From Pedobacter sp. R20-19 (GTDB lineage: Bacteria; Bacteroidota; Bacteroidia; Sphingobacteriales; Sphingobacteriaceae): DNA of 64,000 nucleotides. Shown in pieces: positions 55,409-64,000 of the stretch. The position numbers and the translations under genes are program-made. Under the pieces are notes generated by a model. That model worked only from the letters and a program-made list of their open reading frames with translations, was not told the DNA's origin and ran no database searches. The stretch is from positions 434,001-498,000 of the forward strand of contig NZ_JCKI01000003.1 in the NCBI RefSeq assembly GCF_000708265.2. Direction: 5' to 3'. The stretch's first letter is position 1. Every line of letters starts with the position of its first letter.

Positions 55409-56023
55409 TTAAATTTTTGCTCTTATCCTACTCAGCGTTTCCAAACGAATTGCTAAGAAAGAAGCAATATGTTTTAAGGAAACCCGATGAATAAGATCTG
55501 GAAAAGAAATCAGAAAGCGCTTGTATCTTTTTTCGGCAGATGAAATTCTACAAAGGTATGCTCGTTCTTCAGCAGAACGATAATACAATTCCATAATTTT
55601 TCGCCCTACAATATTGGCTTCCTCGAAATTTTCAAATAAGTATTCTGTTAATTCATGTGGAATAGCTATCAGATCAACATCTTCCAAAGCCTGGAGATAT
55701 TCTTCTGATTCGCTATCTACCCAAAGGTTACGGATAGTGCCAACAATTTCATTTTCTTTTGAAATCCAAGTGGTAATTTCTAAGTTGCCATCTTTTATAA
55801 AACCCCTAACAATGCCCTTAATAATCAGAAATAAATATTTATTCCGATCTAATGGTGATACTATAAATTTATTTTTTTTATAGCTTACCGGAAATGTTTG
55901 CCGATTAATATGCTGTTCAATTTCCTCATTTAAAGGATGGTATTTTTTGAAAATAGCTATTAATGGAGAAACATTATTAAATTTTTTCCATCTGTCCTCT
56001 TCAGATAAATTCACAGCAATCAT
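55409..56023 (-). CDS. Crp/Fnr family transcriptional regulator (divergent subtype)
   Basis: This 204-residue protein has a sensor barrel (NRNKYLFLIIKGIVRGFIKDGNLEITTWIS) and a C-terminal helix-turn-helix RVSLKHIASFLAIRLETLSRIR. The recognition helix (IRLETLSRIR) differs from the shared ITQxSLSRIR of the two other Crp/Fnr proteins here, so it should read a different DNA site. No copy of the TTATCATTTGRTAA word is found upstream of it. No obvious downstream target is adjacent. Confidence 0.92.
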   Translation of the reverse strand: MIAVNLSEEDRWKKFNNVSPLIAIFKKYHPLNEEIEQHINRQTFPVSYKKNKFIVSPLDRNKYLFLIIKGIVRGFIKDGNLEITTWISKENEIVGTIRNLWVDSESEEYLQALEDVDLIAIPHELTEYLFENFEEANIVGRKIMELYYRSAEERAYLCRISSAEKRYKRFLISFPDLIHRVSLKHIASFLAIRLETLSRIRAKI

Positions 56024-56135
56024 ATATAAACAACTAAGGTAACTGGCAAAAAACTCACTGAATGTACATGTAAAACTGCAAGATTACCCCAAAGAAAAGA
56101 ATTTTTTCATTGACATTTCTCAATTTTATAAAAAA

Positions 56136-56948
56136 TTAAAGAATCTTTTCTACTCCTAACCCGAATAAGGCAAAATCATATTTAACGGGGTCATTCGCAT
56201 CAAATTGTTTTAAATGATCTGTAAGTTCTACTGCAGTTAACCAATCTGTTTGTTTTCGATTAATTAGGCCCAATAAACGTCCTACCCGATCAACATGAAC
56301 ATCACAAGGGCAAATCAGAGCTGAAGGCTGAAGTGTTTCCCAGATACCAAAATCTACCCCATTACAGTCGTTTCTAACCATCCAGCGTAAAAACATATTT
56401 AATCGCTTGCAGGTAGATTTTTGTTGTGGTGATGAAATATGCTTTTTGGTGCGATGTGGAAAATCCTCCAAAGAGAAAAAGTAAGATCTGAAATGATTTA
56501 ATGAATCTTCAATAGATAAATACTTTTCAGACTGAGCCTTTTCCAAAACTAAAACCGCATCATCTCCCTTTTCGGGAATTAAAAATGCCTGTTCCAAGCT
56601 ATCATGTTGCTGATAATGCTTTTTAAAAAATGAGGTAAAATAAAGTAAATCTGTATCGTTAAATGTTCGGTGCTTAAAATTCAGTAAACCTTTCAAATCT
56701 TCATCACTGTGGTTCATCATAAAATCGTAAGGCGCATTATCCATACGGCTTAATAAATCTTTACACTTATTGATGATGGTTTTACGCTGCCCCCATGCCA
56801 GTATAGCCGCAAAAAAACCAGCTATTTCAACGTCTTGCTTTTTTTTAAAGAGATGTGGTATGCAGATTGGATCATTTGATATAAAGTCTACGCAATTATA
56901 TTGTTCAACTTTATGATCAAGGAAGTTCTTCAGTTCTAAAAATTGCAT
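56136..56948 (-). CDS. TIGR02757 family protein
   Basis: This 270-residue protein matches the TIGR02757 (DUF2400) family: IPHLFKKKQDVEIAGFFAAILAWGQRKTII, KHISSPQQKSTCKRLNMFLRWMVR, PCDVHVDRVGRLLGLINRKQ. The family function is not established; the helical arrangement recalls helix-hairpin-helix DNA glycosylase folds, but this is inference. It has no signal peptide. It is a common conserved gene in Bacteroidota. Confidence 0.9.
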   Translation of the reverse strand: MQFLELKNFLDHKVEQYNCVDFISNDPICIPHLFKKKQDVEIAGFFAAILAWGQRKTIINKCKDLLSRMDNAPYDFMMNHSDEDLKGLLNFKHRTFNDTDLLYFTSFFKKHYQQHDSLEQAFLIPEKGDDAVLVLEKAQSEKYLSIEDSLNHFRSYFFSLEDFPHRTKKHISSPQQKSTCKRLNMFLRWMVRNDCNGVDFGIWETLQPSALICPCDVHVDRVGRLLGLINRKQTDWLTAVELTDHLKQFDANDPVKYDFALFGLGVEKIL

Positions 56949-57121
56949 TTATTTTAAATAAGTGGAAATATCGGGGAAGTCAAATATCAATCACCCGGAT
57001 ACACAATACACTGAATTACAAATCTTAAAAAAAGTATAAGTTAAGATAAAGCTGATGCTTTTAACCCGATTATATAATGGAATATAATTGGGCAAATGAA
57101 ATATCATTTGCCCATAATAAG

Positions 57122-58261
57122 CTATGCCAGCGCGTTACCAAGATCCTCTAAAAGATCTTCTATATCTTCTACACCAACACTTAAGCGAAGTAAATTATCA
57201 GTAACACCTACCTTTTCACGTTCTGCCTTAGGTATAGAACCATGTGTCATTGTAGCAGGATGATTAATTAGAGATTCTACACCACCGAGAGATTCTGCAA
57301 GCGTAAATACTTTAAAGTTGGACGAAATTCTGAAAGTTTCCTGCAAATCAGCTCCCTTGAGCGTAATGGAAATCATTCCTCCAAAACCACGCATTTGTTT
57401 CTTCGCGATATCATGGTTGGGATGATCTTCAAAACCTGGCCAGTAAATTTTATCTACTTTGGGGTGTTTTTTTAAAAAGTGGGCAATGCGCTCCCCATTT
57501 TCGCAATGGGCTTTCATTCGTAAATGCAAGGTTTTAATTCCTCTTAAAACCAGAAATGAATCCTGAGGACCAGGAGTTGCACCACAAGCATTATAAATAA
57601 ACCATAAATCTTTATAGAGTTGCTCATCGCTTGTTACTAAAGCGCCCATTACAACATCAGAATGCCCGCCAATATATTTGGTAACCGAGTGCATCACAAT
57701 ATCTGCTCCTAAATCAATCGGATTCTGTAAATATGGAGAAGCAAAGGTATTGTCAACGGTAAGAATTAAATTCTTCTCCTTTGTAATTTTTGCTACACCT
57801 TCAATATCAATAATTTGCATGGTTGGATTTGTAGGCGTTTCAATCCATACCAATTTCGTTTTATCGTTAATATAAGGCAGCATATTTTCTGGTTTGGAAA
57901 GATCCAGAAAATGAAACTTGATACCATATTTGGAAAATATTTTCGTAAATATTCTATAAGATCCACCATACAAATCATTTCCCGTAATTACTTCATCACC
58001 CGGCTGAAGCAGTTTTAATACTGCATCAGTAGCGCCCATACCACTTGAAAAGGCTAAACCATATTTAGCGTTCTCCAATGCGGCAAGACAATCTTCTAAA
58101 GCCTTACGGGTTGGGTTTGTTCCCCTTGAATATTCATAACCCTTATTATCACCCGGCGATTTTTGCCAGTAAGTAGAAGTTTGATATATAGGCGTCATTA
58201 CAGCGCCCGTTGTTGGATCAGGTTCCTGACCTGCATGTATTGCTTTTGTTCCGAATTTCAT
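57122..58261 (-). CDS. Cys/Met metabolism PLP enzyme (cystathionine gamma-synthase-like)
   Basis: This 379-residue fold-type I PLP enzyme has the lysine K195 in HSVTKYIGGHSD, the AFSSGMGATDAV phosphate-binding region and PTNPTMQI. It fits the cystathionine gamma-synthase/gamma-lyase group (MetB/MetC/CGL), which makes or splits cystathionine in methionine and cysteine metabolism. Which reaction runs cannot be settled from the motif set. No SAM riboswitch is seen upstream. Confidence 0.9.
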   Translation of the reverse strand: MKFGTKAIHAGQEPDPTTGAVMTPIYQTSTYWQKSPGDNKGYEYSRGTNPTRKALEDCLAALENAKYGLAFSSGMGATDAVLKLLQPGDEVITGNDLYGGSYRIFTKIFSKYGIKFHFLDLSKPENMLPYINDKTKLVWIETPTNPTMQIIDIEGVAKITKEKNLILTVDNTFASPYLQNPIDLGADIVMHSVTKYIGGHSDVVMGALVTSDEQLYKDLWFIYNACGATPGPQDSFLVLRGIKTLHLRMKAHCENGERIAHFLKKHPKVDKIYWPGFEDHPNHDIAKKQMRGFGGMISITLKGADLQETFRISSNFKVFTLAESLGGVESLINHPATMTHGSIPKAEREKVGVTDNLLRLSVGVEDIEDLLEDLGNALA

Positions 58262-58319
58262 TTCTTAAATAGATTTGAACTAGTGATGGGTAAAACGCAC
58301 TAGCTCCTTATTAATTATA

Positions 58320-58385
58320 ACTTTAAAATACACCAGACTTTAACTCATGACTCCAGACTTAGGACTCTAGACTCTCAGCTCAAGC
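58320..58385. repeat. Degenerate ACTC/TTAGGACTC intergenic repeat
   Basis: Words such as GACTTTAACTC, GACTCCAGACTTAGGACTC and TAGACTCTCAG repeat with variation between proS and the cystathionine synthase gene. TTAGGACTC also occurs at about 37620 next to the GT2 gene, suggesting a family of short intergenic repeats. Confidence 0.5.
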
Positions 58386-58390
58386 TTCTC

Positions 58391-59863
58391 CTAATACGCT
58401 CTTGCAAATAATACCCTTTGTATAGATGGTTTGCCTGAATAAATACAAACGCCATCTTCTAGCTTATTATCTAAAGGAATACAACGGATGGTTGCTTTTG
58501 TTTCTTCTTTAATTTTCTGCTCTGTTTCAGGCGTACCATCCCAATGGGCAGAAATAAAACCAGCTTTGGTATCCAGTAAGTCTTTTAATTCCTGGTAAGA
58601 ATTGGCTTCAGTAATATGTGCATCCCGGTAAGCCAATGCTTTATTGAACATACTGGTTTGAATATCTTCTAATAATTTGATGATATAAATGTCCAGTCCT
58701 TCCTGCGGAACTGTTTGCTTTAGCTTGGTATCTCTTCTGGCAATTTCAACTGTTTTATTTTCGAGATCTCTACCACCAATTGCAATACGAACCGGCACCC
58801 CCTTCAATTCATAATCGGCAAATTTAAAACCCGGACGTTGCGTATCCCGATCATCATATTTTACTGAAACGCCCAAACCTTTCAAACGCATGGTTAGTTC
58901 ATTAACATAGGCAGTAATCTTAGCCAAATCTTCTTCACCCTTATAAATTGGAACAATAACCACCTGGATTGGAGCCAGTTTTGGTGGAATAATTAATCCT
59001 GAATCATCACTATGTGCCATAATTAATGCGCCCATCAATCGCGTAGAAACACCCCATGAGGTTGCCCAAACATGATCAAGCTTACCATCTTTACCCGTAA
59101 ATTTTACATCGAAGGCCTTTGCGAAATTTTGACCTAAAAAGTGAGAGGTTCCAGCCTGTAAAGCTTTACCATCCTGCATTAAGGCTTCTATACAATAAGT
59201 ATCAAGAGCTCCCGCAAATCTTTCGTTTGGGGATTTCCGACCCCTCACTACAGGTACAGCCAACCAGTTTTCAGCAAAATCTGCATAAATATGCAACATG
59301 CGTTCCGTTTCCTCAATAGCTTCCTCCGCAGTAGCATGAGCAGTATGCCCCTCTTGCCATAAAAACTCTGCGGTGCGTAAAAATAAACGCGTTCTCATTT
59401 CCCAACGTACTACATTTGCCCATTGGTTAATTAAAATCGGTAGATCGCGATAAGACTGAATCCAACCTTTATAAGTATTCCAAATGATAGTCTCTGATGT
59501 TGGACGTACAATTAACTCTTCTTCTAATTTGGCAGTTTCATCTACAACAATGTTGCCATTGCCATCATTTTTTAAACGGTAGTGTGTAACAACTGCGCAT
59601 TCAGTGGCAAATCCCTCTACGTGAGAGGCTTCCTTTGAAAAAAATGACTTAGGTATGAATAAGGGAAAATACGCATTACTATGCCCGGTGTCTTTGAACA
59701 TTTTATCGAGTACAGCCTGCATTTTTTCCCATATGGCATAGCCATTGGGCTTTATAACCATACATCCTCTAACTGCTGAGTGCTCGGCAAGGTCGGCCTT
59801 TAATACGATATCATTGTACCATTGTGAATAATCTGCTTCTCTACTTGTAATTTCTTTGCTCAT
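58391..59863 (-). CDS. proS: Prolyl-tRNA synthetase
   Basis: This 490-residue class II synthetase of the short, archaeal/eukaryote-like (type 3) ProS form has motif 2 [26 protein letters not shown], the [13 protein letters not shown] segment and motif 3 region [18 protein letters not shown], then an anticodon-binding domain with [28 protein letters not shown] blocks. It charges tRNA-Pro; two identical tRNA-Pro(UGG) genes lie 31 kb away. It has no editing INS domain, as expected of this form. Confidence 0.97.
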   Translation of the reverse strand: MSKEITSREADYSQWYNDIVLKADLAEHSAVRGCMVIKPNGYAIWEKMQAVLDKMFKDTGHSNAYFPLFIPKSFFSKEASHVEGFATECAVVTHYRLKNDGNGNIVVDETAKLEEELIVRPTSETIIWNTYKGWIQSYRDLPILINQWANVVRWEMRTRLFLRTAEFLWQEGHTAHATAEEAIEETERMLHIYADFAENWLAVPVVRGRKSPNERFAGALDTYCIEALMQDGKALQAGTSHFLGQNFAKAFDVKFTGKDGKLDHVWATSWGVSTRLMGALIMAHSDDSGLIIPPKLAPIQVVIVPIYKGEEDLAKITAYVNELTMRLKGLGVSVKYDDRDTQRPGFKFADYELKGVPVRIAIGGRDLENKTVEIARRDTKLKQTVPQEGLDIYIIKLLEDIQTSMFNKALAYRDAHITEANSYQELKDLLDTKAGFISAHWDGTPETEQKIKEETKATIRCIPLDNKLEDGVCIYSGKPSIQRVLFARAY

Positions 59864-60059
59864 GTTATGTTATTGGAACGTAATTTGTATGTTAAATAAT
59901 GTGAAATTAGATCACAAATTTATAAATTTATGCCTACAAAACGATTATGTATGACAGGCTATTATAATAACATGTGATTGATTCTATAAATAGTACTGCA
60001 GGAGATTGTAAAGTTATTTATTATTGTTAATTGAATACACACAACTGAATATAGACACG

Positions 60060-61046
60060 ATGAAACCAACTAAATTTTTACCCATTGTTATGATAGCCGC
60101 CGCAGGGCTGGTGGCATCATGCTCAACATCCAAATTGGCTACAACCAGCCAGGCTGATGATGTTTATAATACTGTGGCAAAAGCCAGAGAGGTTGAGATT
60201 GTTCCTCAGCAACAGTATGCTCAGGATCAAAACAACGACCAGAGCCAGGAAGGTTACGATGAATACTACGGAACCAGCAATCCTTATTATGATATGGATT
60301 ATTCTTCCCGGATTAATCGCTTTTCTAACGGTACCAGCTGGCGTGGATACTACGATCCTTACTACGACAATTTTTCATACGGTAATTCTTACGGTGCAAC
60401 CAATTATTTAGGTTATGGTGGTTTAGGCTGGAGTAGTGGTTACGGCTTAGGTGGCTGGGGCGGTGGTTTCGGAATAGGATTTGGTTACGGCAGCATATGG
60501 AATAATCCTTTCTACTATGGCAACATGGGATTTGGCTGGAACAACTTTGGCTGGAATAACTGGGGACCATATTCTTATTATGATCGCTTGGGCTGGGGCG
60601 GTGGCTGGTACGGCGGAGGCTGGGGCTATGGCGGTGGTTACTATGGTGGCGGTGTTTACACTGGCAACAATAGTTACAGAGCCAGACCTGGTAATACCAT
60701 GAATAGCAGAGGCTATGGTAACGCTAACGGTGGTGGCAATATGGGCAGACCAAACAGATCAGGCGTTGCTCCTCAAAATGGTGCATCAAGACAAGGATAC
60801 GCTCCAAATTATAATGCAGGAAGACCTACCAGAAGTCAGGTGAACGGACAACCAAATGGTTATTCAAGACCTGATGCAAATTACAGTAGACCAGGTAGAA
60901 ATGAAAATTATGCACCACAACCTCAGAGAACTGAGAGCAGACCAACTTATTCTCCACCTCCAACAAGCAGAGGTAGTAGCGGTGGCGGCGGTTCATATGG
61001 CGGCGGCGGTGGCGGCGGAAGACCATCAAGAGGCGGCAGAGGTTAA
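60060..61046 (+). CDS. Gly/Tyr/Asn-rich prolipoprotein
   Basis: This 328-residue protein starts at the ATG at 60060 (MKPTKFLPIVMIAAAGLVAS) with a lipobox VASC, then a Gln/Asp-rich segment and a long low-complexity core of repeated GWGGG, YGGGY and GFGWNN runs, ending in a Gly/Ser/Arg tail. It should be an outer-membrane lipoprotein with an intrinsically disordered or amyloid-like surface. The porin gene begins 21 bases after it. An upstream in-frame start at 60024 is a non-ATG codon and unlikely. The family is not recognised. Confidence 0.85.
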   Translation: MKPTKFLPIVMIAAAGLVASCSTSKLATTSQADDVYNTVAKAREVEIVPQQQYAQDQNNDQSQEGYDEYYGTSNPYYDMDYSSRINRFSNGTSWRGYYDPYYDNFSYGNSYGATNYLGYGGLGWSSGYGLGGWGGGFGIGFGYGSIWNNPFYYGNMGFGWNNFGWNNWGPYSYYDRLGWGGGWYGGGWGYGGGYYGGGVYTGNNSYRARPGNTMNSRGYGNANGGGNMGRPNRSGVAPQNGASRQGYAPNYNAGRPTRSQVNGQPNGYSRPDANYSRPGRNENYAPQPQRTESRPTYSPPPTSRGSSGGGGSYGGGGGGGRPSRGGRG

Positions 61047-61067
61047 TACTAGCAACACACAAAATAA

Positions 61068-62591
61068 ATGAAAAAACACATTTTAGTAATTATAGTGGCT
61101 ACAGTAGCCTCTATAGGAACAACATATGCCCAAAGTTATGCGCCTGATGCATTTCGCTTTTCGCAAACAAATTATGGTAGCAGTGCCCGATTCAAAGGTA
61201 TGGGTGGAGCTCAAATTGGTGTTGGTGGCGATATAGGATCTATCAGTGCTAACCCCGCTGGCCTTGGTCTTTTTACGAAATCAGAATTTAGCATTACACC
61301 AGAATTTAATTCTGTAGATAACAATAGCGCTTTCTTAGGAAACAATATTAAATCTAGCAAGAGCCAGATCAACCTGAACAACCTTGGCGTTGTATTTTAT
61401 AATCCTGCAGCAAAAGCAAAAGGATCAGATGTAAATAAAGGCTTAGTAAGTACCGTTTTTGGTGTAAGTTATTCTAGAAATAATGATTTTTTAAATAATA
61501 TTGATTACAACGGAGTTAACAATAATAACTCAATCCGAAATGCCTATGTAGATCAGGCAAATGATTTTGGTACTGAAGGAACAATTGCCGGTGATGCCTA
61601 TAATAGCTATTTGATTAATTATGGAGCTCCTGGCTTTACCAATAGCTATTCTGCAGCTCCATTTGGCAACAATAGCTTTAATCAAAAATGGATGGAAAGC
61701 AGATCTGGTTCAACATCAGAATTTAATATAGCTGGTGCGTTAAATTTTTCTAACAAATTATATTTGGGCGCCACGGCTAGTTTTGTAAATGTAAGGTACA
61801 TCAGTGATGCTGTTTTCACAGAATCTGGAATTACGAACCCATTTATTCAAAATCAAAATAGTTTCTCTGGAAATGAAAATTACAATTTAAGTCAAATTAG
61901 AAATCAGGAAACAAAAGGTGGTGGATTTAATTTAAAATTGGGAATGATCTACAGACCAGTAAGCGAATTGAGAATTGGTTTAAATTTCCAAACCCCTACC
62001 TGGATGAATATTCAGGACAACACTGCTGAAACATTACAAGCCAACTTGGGCGGCAATAGCAACAACGGACCAGATAGTTTTAATAATGCTACACAATATT
62101 ACACTTTCACCTATAACTTGCGTACACCACTGAAAGCATCAGCTGGTTTAAGTTATGTAATCGGTGGCATGGCCCTGATTTCTGCTGATGTGGATTATGT
62201 TGACTATTCAACAATCCGCTTTTCAACAGATAACGGATCTGATCCAGGTACTATAAGCATAAATAACCAGGATGTTAAAAATTTCTATAAAGAAGCGGTT
62301 AATTACAGAGTGGGTGCCGAGGTTAAAGTGAGTCCGGAAATTAGTTTAAGAGCTGGTTATGGATTAAACGGCAATGGTATTAAAGGTGGCGATAAGTCAT
62401 TTTATCAAGCTCAATATTACACAGGAGGTATTGGTTATAGGATTGATAATTATTATTTTGATGTTGCTTATCAGAATTATAAAACTAACTTCAATTCATC
62501 ACCTTATGAACTTTATGACTTTACAGAGCCCGTTGCAGATGTAAAAAGCAAAAGAAATAATGTGTTTTTAACCTTTGGAGTAAGGTTCTAA
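61068..62591 (+). CDS. OMPP1/FadL-like outer-membrane porin
   Basis: This 507-residue protein has a signal peptide (ending TTYAQS) and FadL-family features: FRFSQTNYGSSARFKGMGGAQIGVGGDIGSISANPAGL near the start, repeated amphipathic strands, and a C-terminal FLTFGVRF with a final aromatic. Such proteins form outer-membrane barrels for hydrophobic molecules. It is co-oriented with the Gly-rich lipoprotein gene 21 bases upstream. A strong terminator follows. Confidence 0.9.
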   Translation: MKKHILVIIVATVASIGTTYAQSYAPDAFRFSQTNYGSSARFKGMGGAQIGVGGDIGSISANPAGLGLFTKSEFSITPEFNSVDNNSAFLGNNIKSSKSQINLNNLGVVFYNPAAKAKGSDVNKGLVSTVFGVSYSRNNDFLNNIDYNGVNNNNSIRNAYVDQANDFGTEGTIAGDAYNSYLINYGAPGFTNSYSAAPFGNNSFNQKWMESRSGSTSEFNIAGALNFSNKLYLGATASFVNVRYISDAVFTESGITNPFIQNQNSFSGNENYNLSQIRNQETKGGGFNLKLGMIYRPVSELRIGLNFQTPTWMNIQDNTAETLQANLGGNSNNGPDSFNNATQYYTFTYNLRTPLKASAGLSYVIGGMALISADVDYVDYSTIRFSTDNGSDPGTISINNQDVKNFYKEAVNYRVGAEVKVSPEISLRAGYGLNGNGIKGGDKSFYQAQYYTGGIGYRIDNYYFDVAYQNYKTNFNSSPYELYDFTEPVADVKSKRNNVFLTFGVRF

Positions 62592-62608
62592 TTTAATAGA
62601 TTTCTAAT

Positions 62609-62648
62609 AAAAATGCGCCTTGGTTTAAGAATCAAAAGCGCATTTTTT
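62609..62648. terminator. Bidirectional terminator after the porin gene
   Basis: A 10-bp stem AAAAATGCGC (62609-62618) / GCGCATTTTT (62638-62647) with T-runs on both strands. It ends the porin gene on the plus strand and the MG2-like gene on the minus strand. Confidence 0.88.
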
Positions 62649-64000
62649 ATTTTACAGCTACATTGATCTCCTTTTCTCCATAGGCTACCCCTCCTAAAGT
62701 AATGCCCTGAACAATGATCTTAAATTTCCCTGTAAGATCTCCAGTATTAAAAACAAGCTTAGTGCTTTCTGACTTACTGAGCGCTACCTGATAATTCCAA
62801 TACACTGTTGCCAAACTGATCGGTTCGCTCTTATTTGAAATATCAGAAAGGTAAAAATCTCTGGCCAGACTGATGCCTTTAAGAATCCGTAAATTTGGTT
62901 TATCTTCATGGATCATGCAACCACTATAAACAATAACTCCTCCAACAGATTGGGTATAACTTTTTCCCTTAACCGGTGCCCTATTGTCTGGAAATCCAGT
63001 ATGATTTAAGCAATTGAGAACGTTATACCGACATACATAATCGCCACATCGGTTAGGTCCACTTTCAGCGAATTTGATAAGATCATCTTTTTTGTGCCTG
63101 ATCACTACATCATTTAACTTTATCCCGTTTGTAATATTTATAGACTGGTCTAAATCATTTACCTCCACTGTTTTATTGATGGGCATACTTATTTTCAAAC
63201 TCATCACTTCCTTTTTAATCTCTTTTAAGGGATCATGTAAAGAAACCTCATAGTTAGTATAACTCTTGTCACCAATGCTCAGCCAAACCCTGCCCCTATC
63301 TTCTGAAAGTAAATCTTCAGCTGCCAGCATAAATTTCTCTGTATCATCAGTATTAACCACATTAATATTTGAACCTGCAAAAATATTTAACGCTATCGGT
63401 GTCTTCAGTTGCTTTTTGTTTTTTAATACCTCACCAGTGTATTCTAATGAGGTAAGTTTCGGTTTTATATTTGGAAGACTTTCTGTTGGCCATTGATATC
63501 TTCTCCAGCCTTTTACCAGTAACATGTTATTGAGTTCATTATACTTTAGACTAAATTCATGAGGTAGTGAATCAGCAAATAGCTGTTGAAGGAAATAAGC
63601 ATCGGTTATATTCTGATGATGATCAGCCGACAACCGATTTGCCTGAACGCAGCTCACAGAAACCAGCGCTGGTTGGCGTTCATCCTGATTTCCAATTGCA
63701 CTTAAGTTTAGCACAACCTGATCTCTGGTAGTATAATTTTCCCGATCGGTAGTAATTGAAATCTTATTTAAATTATTGTAACGGGCGAAAAAAATCCGTT
63801 CTGAAAGAGGTTTATATTCCTCATTCAACACGGTAAGCGTATACAAGCCTGTTGGAAGGGAATCCAGTTTGAATTTTATATTTTGAGGCCTATTTGCCTG
63901 CAGCTTAAAATCAGATTGTAACAAAATGTTTGAAAAATCATGAACAATAACATAAACTTTCTCCTCACTGTTACTTTCAATCTGTGCTTTTAATTCATGA
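62647..64000 (-). CDS. Secreted MG2/plug-like protein, 5' end beyond right edge
   Basis: The frame is open past the window edge (upstream HELKAQIESNSEEKVYVIVH), so only the C-terminal part is visible (about 450 residues). It has macroglobulin MG2-like beta domains (TGLYTLTVLNEEYKPLSERIFFARYN, ISITTDRENYTTRDQVVLNL) and then a TonB plug-like segment (NGIKLNDVVIRHKKDD). Many Bacteroidota secreted proteins combine these domains as outer-membrane-associated factors. The annotated ATG near 63924 is only an internal in-frame codon. Confidence 0.8.
   Translation of the reverse strand, partial: HELKAQIESNSEEKVYVIVHDFSNILLQSDFKLQANRPQNIKFKLDSLPTGLYTLTVLNEEYKPLSERIFFARYNNLNKISITTDRENYTTRDQVVLNLSAIGNQDERQPALVSVSCVQANRLSADHHQNITDAYFLQQLFADSLPHEFSLKYNELNNMLLVKGWRRYQWPTESLPNIKPKLTSLEYTGEVLKNKKQLKTPIALNIFAGSNINVVNTDDTEKFMLAAEDLLSEDRGRVWLSIGDKSYTNYEVSLHDPLKEIKKEVMSLKISMPINKTVEVNDLDQSINITNGIKLNDVVIRHKKDDLIKFAESGPNRCGDYVCRYNVLNCLNHTGFPDNRAPVKGKSYTQSVGGVIVYSGCMIHEDKPNLRILKGISLARDFYLSDISNKSEPISLATVYWNYQVALSKSESTKLVFNTGDLTGKFKIIVQGITLGGVAYGEKEINVAVK

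Noticed and set aside
58262..58390. Possible SAM riboswitch or leader near the methionine-type gene
   Set aside because: The gap is short and shows only a degenerate ACTC repeat, with no riboswitch-like folding.

Overview
The window looks like a chromosomal segment of an AT-rich Bacteroidota, most likely Sphingobacteriaceae (Pedobacter-like). The evidence is a SusC/SusD polysaccharide locus with a hybrid two-component sensor, a type IX secretion (T9SS) type B substrate followed by PorP/SprF and OmpA genes, a 7TM-HD phosphohydrolase, an archaeal-type prolyl-tRNA synthetase, A-rich ribosome-binding regions, and dispersed 'GTCATTGCGA' repeats. The species assignment is inferred from gene families; no rRNA gene is present. 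LAYOUT: 1-11229 is one polysaccharide utilisation locus read leftward: susC, susD, a repeat-bearing gap, two GH43 paralogues, a GH5-like enzyme, and a hybrid sensor running off the left edge. 11624-17262 holds mixed metabolic and regulatory genes, including two Crp/Fnr genes, each followed by one target-like gene and a shared 14-bp operator-like sequence. 17475-25941 is signalling-rich: a RadC remnant, a response regulator and PAS kinase pair, two overlapping micro-ORFs, a GNAT acetyltransferase, a zinc-ribbon ORF without a standard start, a GH76 lipoprotein, and an HPt gene divergent from a Rec-kinase-Rec protein. 26150-27040 is an insertion-sequence graveyard beside two tandem tRNA-Pro genes and one tRNA-Ser. 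27680-38142 is mostly housekeeping: 7TM-HD protein, SPFH protein with two small downstream genes, thiolase, two POT peptide transporters, a polyprenol-phosphate glycosyltransferase, and a YdeI-like protein. 38290-43566 has a toxin-antitoxin pair with a frameshifted toxin, then a short dnaE and dinB (a putative mutagenesis cassette) separated by hairpin repeats. 43850-52893 is the T9SS surface-protein operon. 53236-56023 is AT-rich with a perfect 36-bp palindrome, a zinc-ribbon protein, a disordered 60-residue protein, a LuxR response regulator and a third Crp/Fnr gene. 56136-64000 carries a TIGR02757 protein, a cystathionine gamma-synthase-like enzyme, proS, a Gly/Tyr/Asn-rich lipoprotein with an OMPP1/FadL-like porin, and a secreted MG2/plug-like protein cut by the right edge. 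HOW THE PARTS FIT: the locus at the left should bind, import and cut an arabinose-containing glycan under control of its own sensor. The T9SS operon should display a very large lectin-like adhesin. The short DnaE plus DinB suggest damage-induced mutagenesis. I found no CRISPR array, prophage or integrative element. The least explained signals are the shared Crp/Fnr operator, the dnaE-dinB hairpin repeats, the poly-A frameshift in the ParE-like toxin, the SPFH/Arc small-gene unit, and the perfect palindrome.
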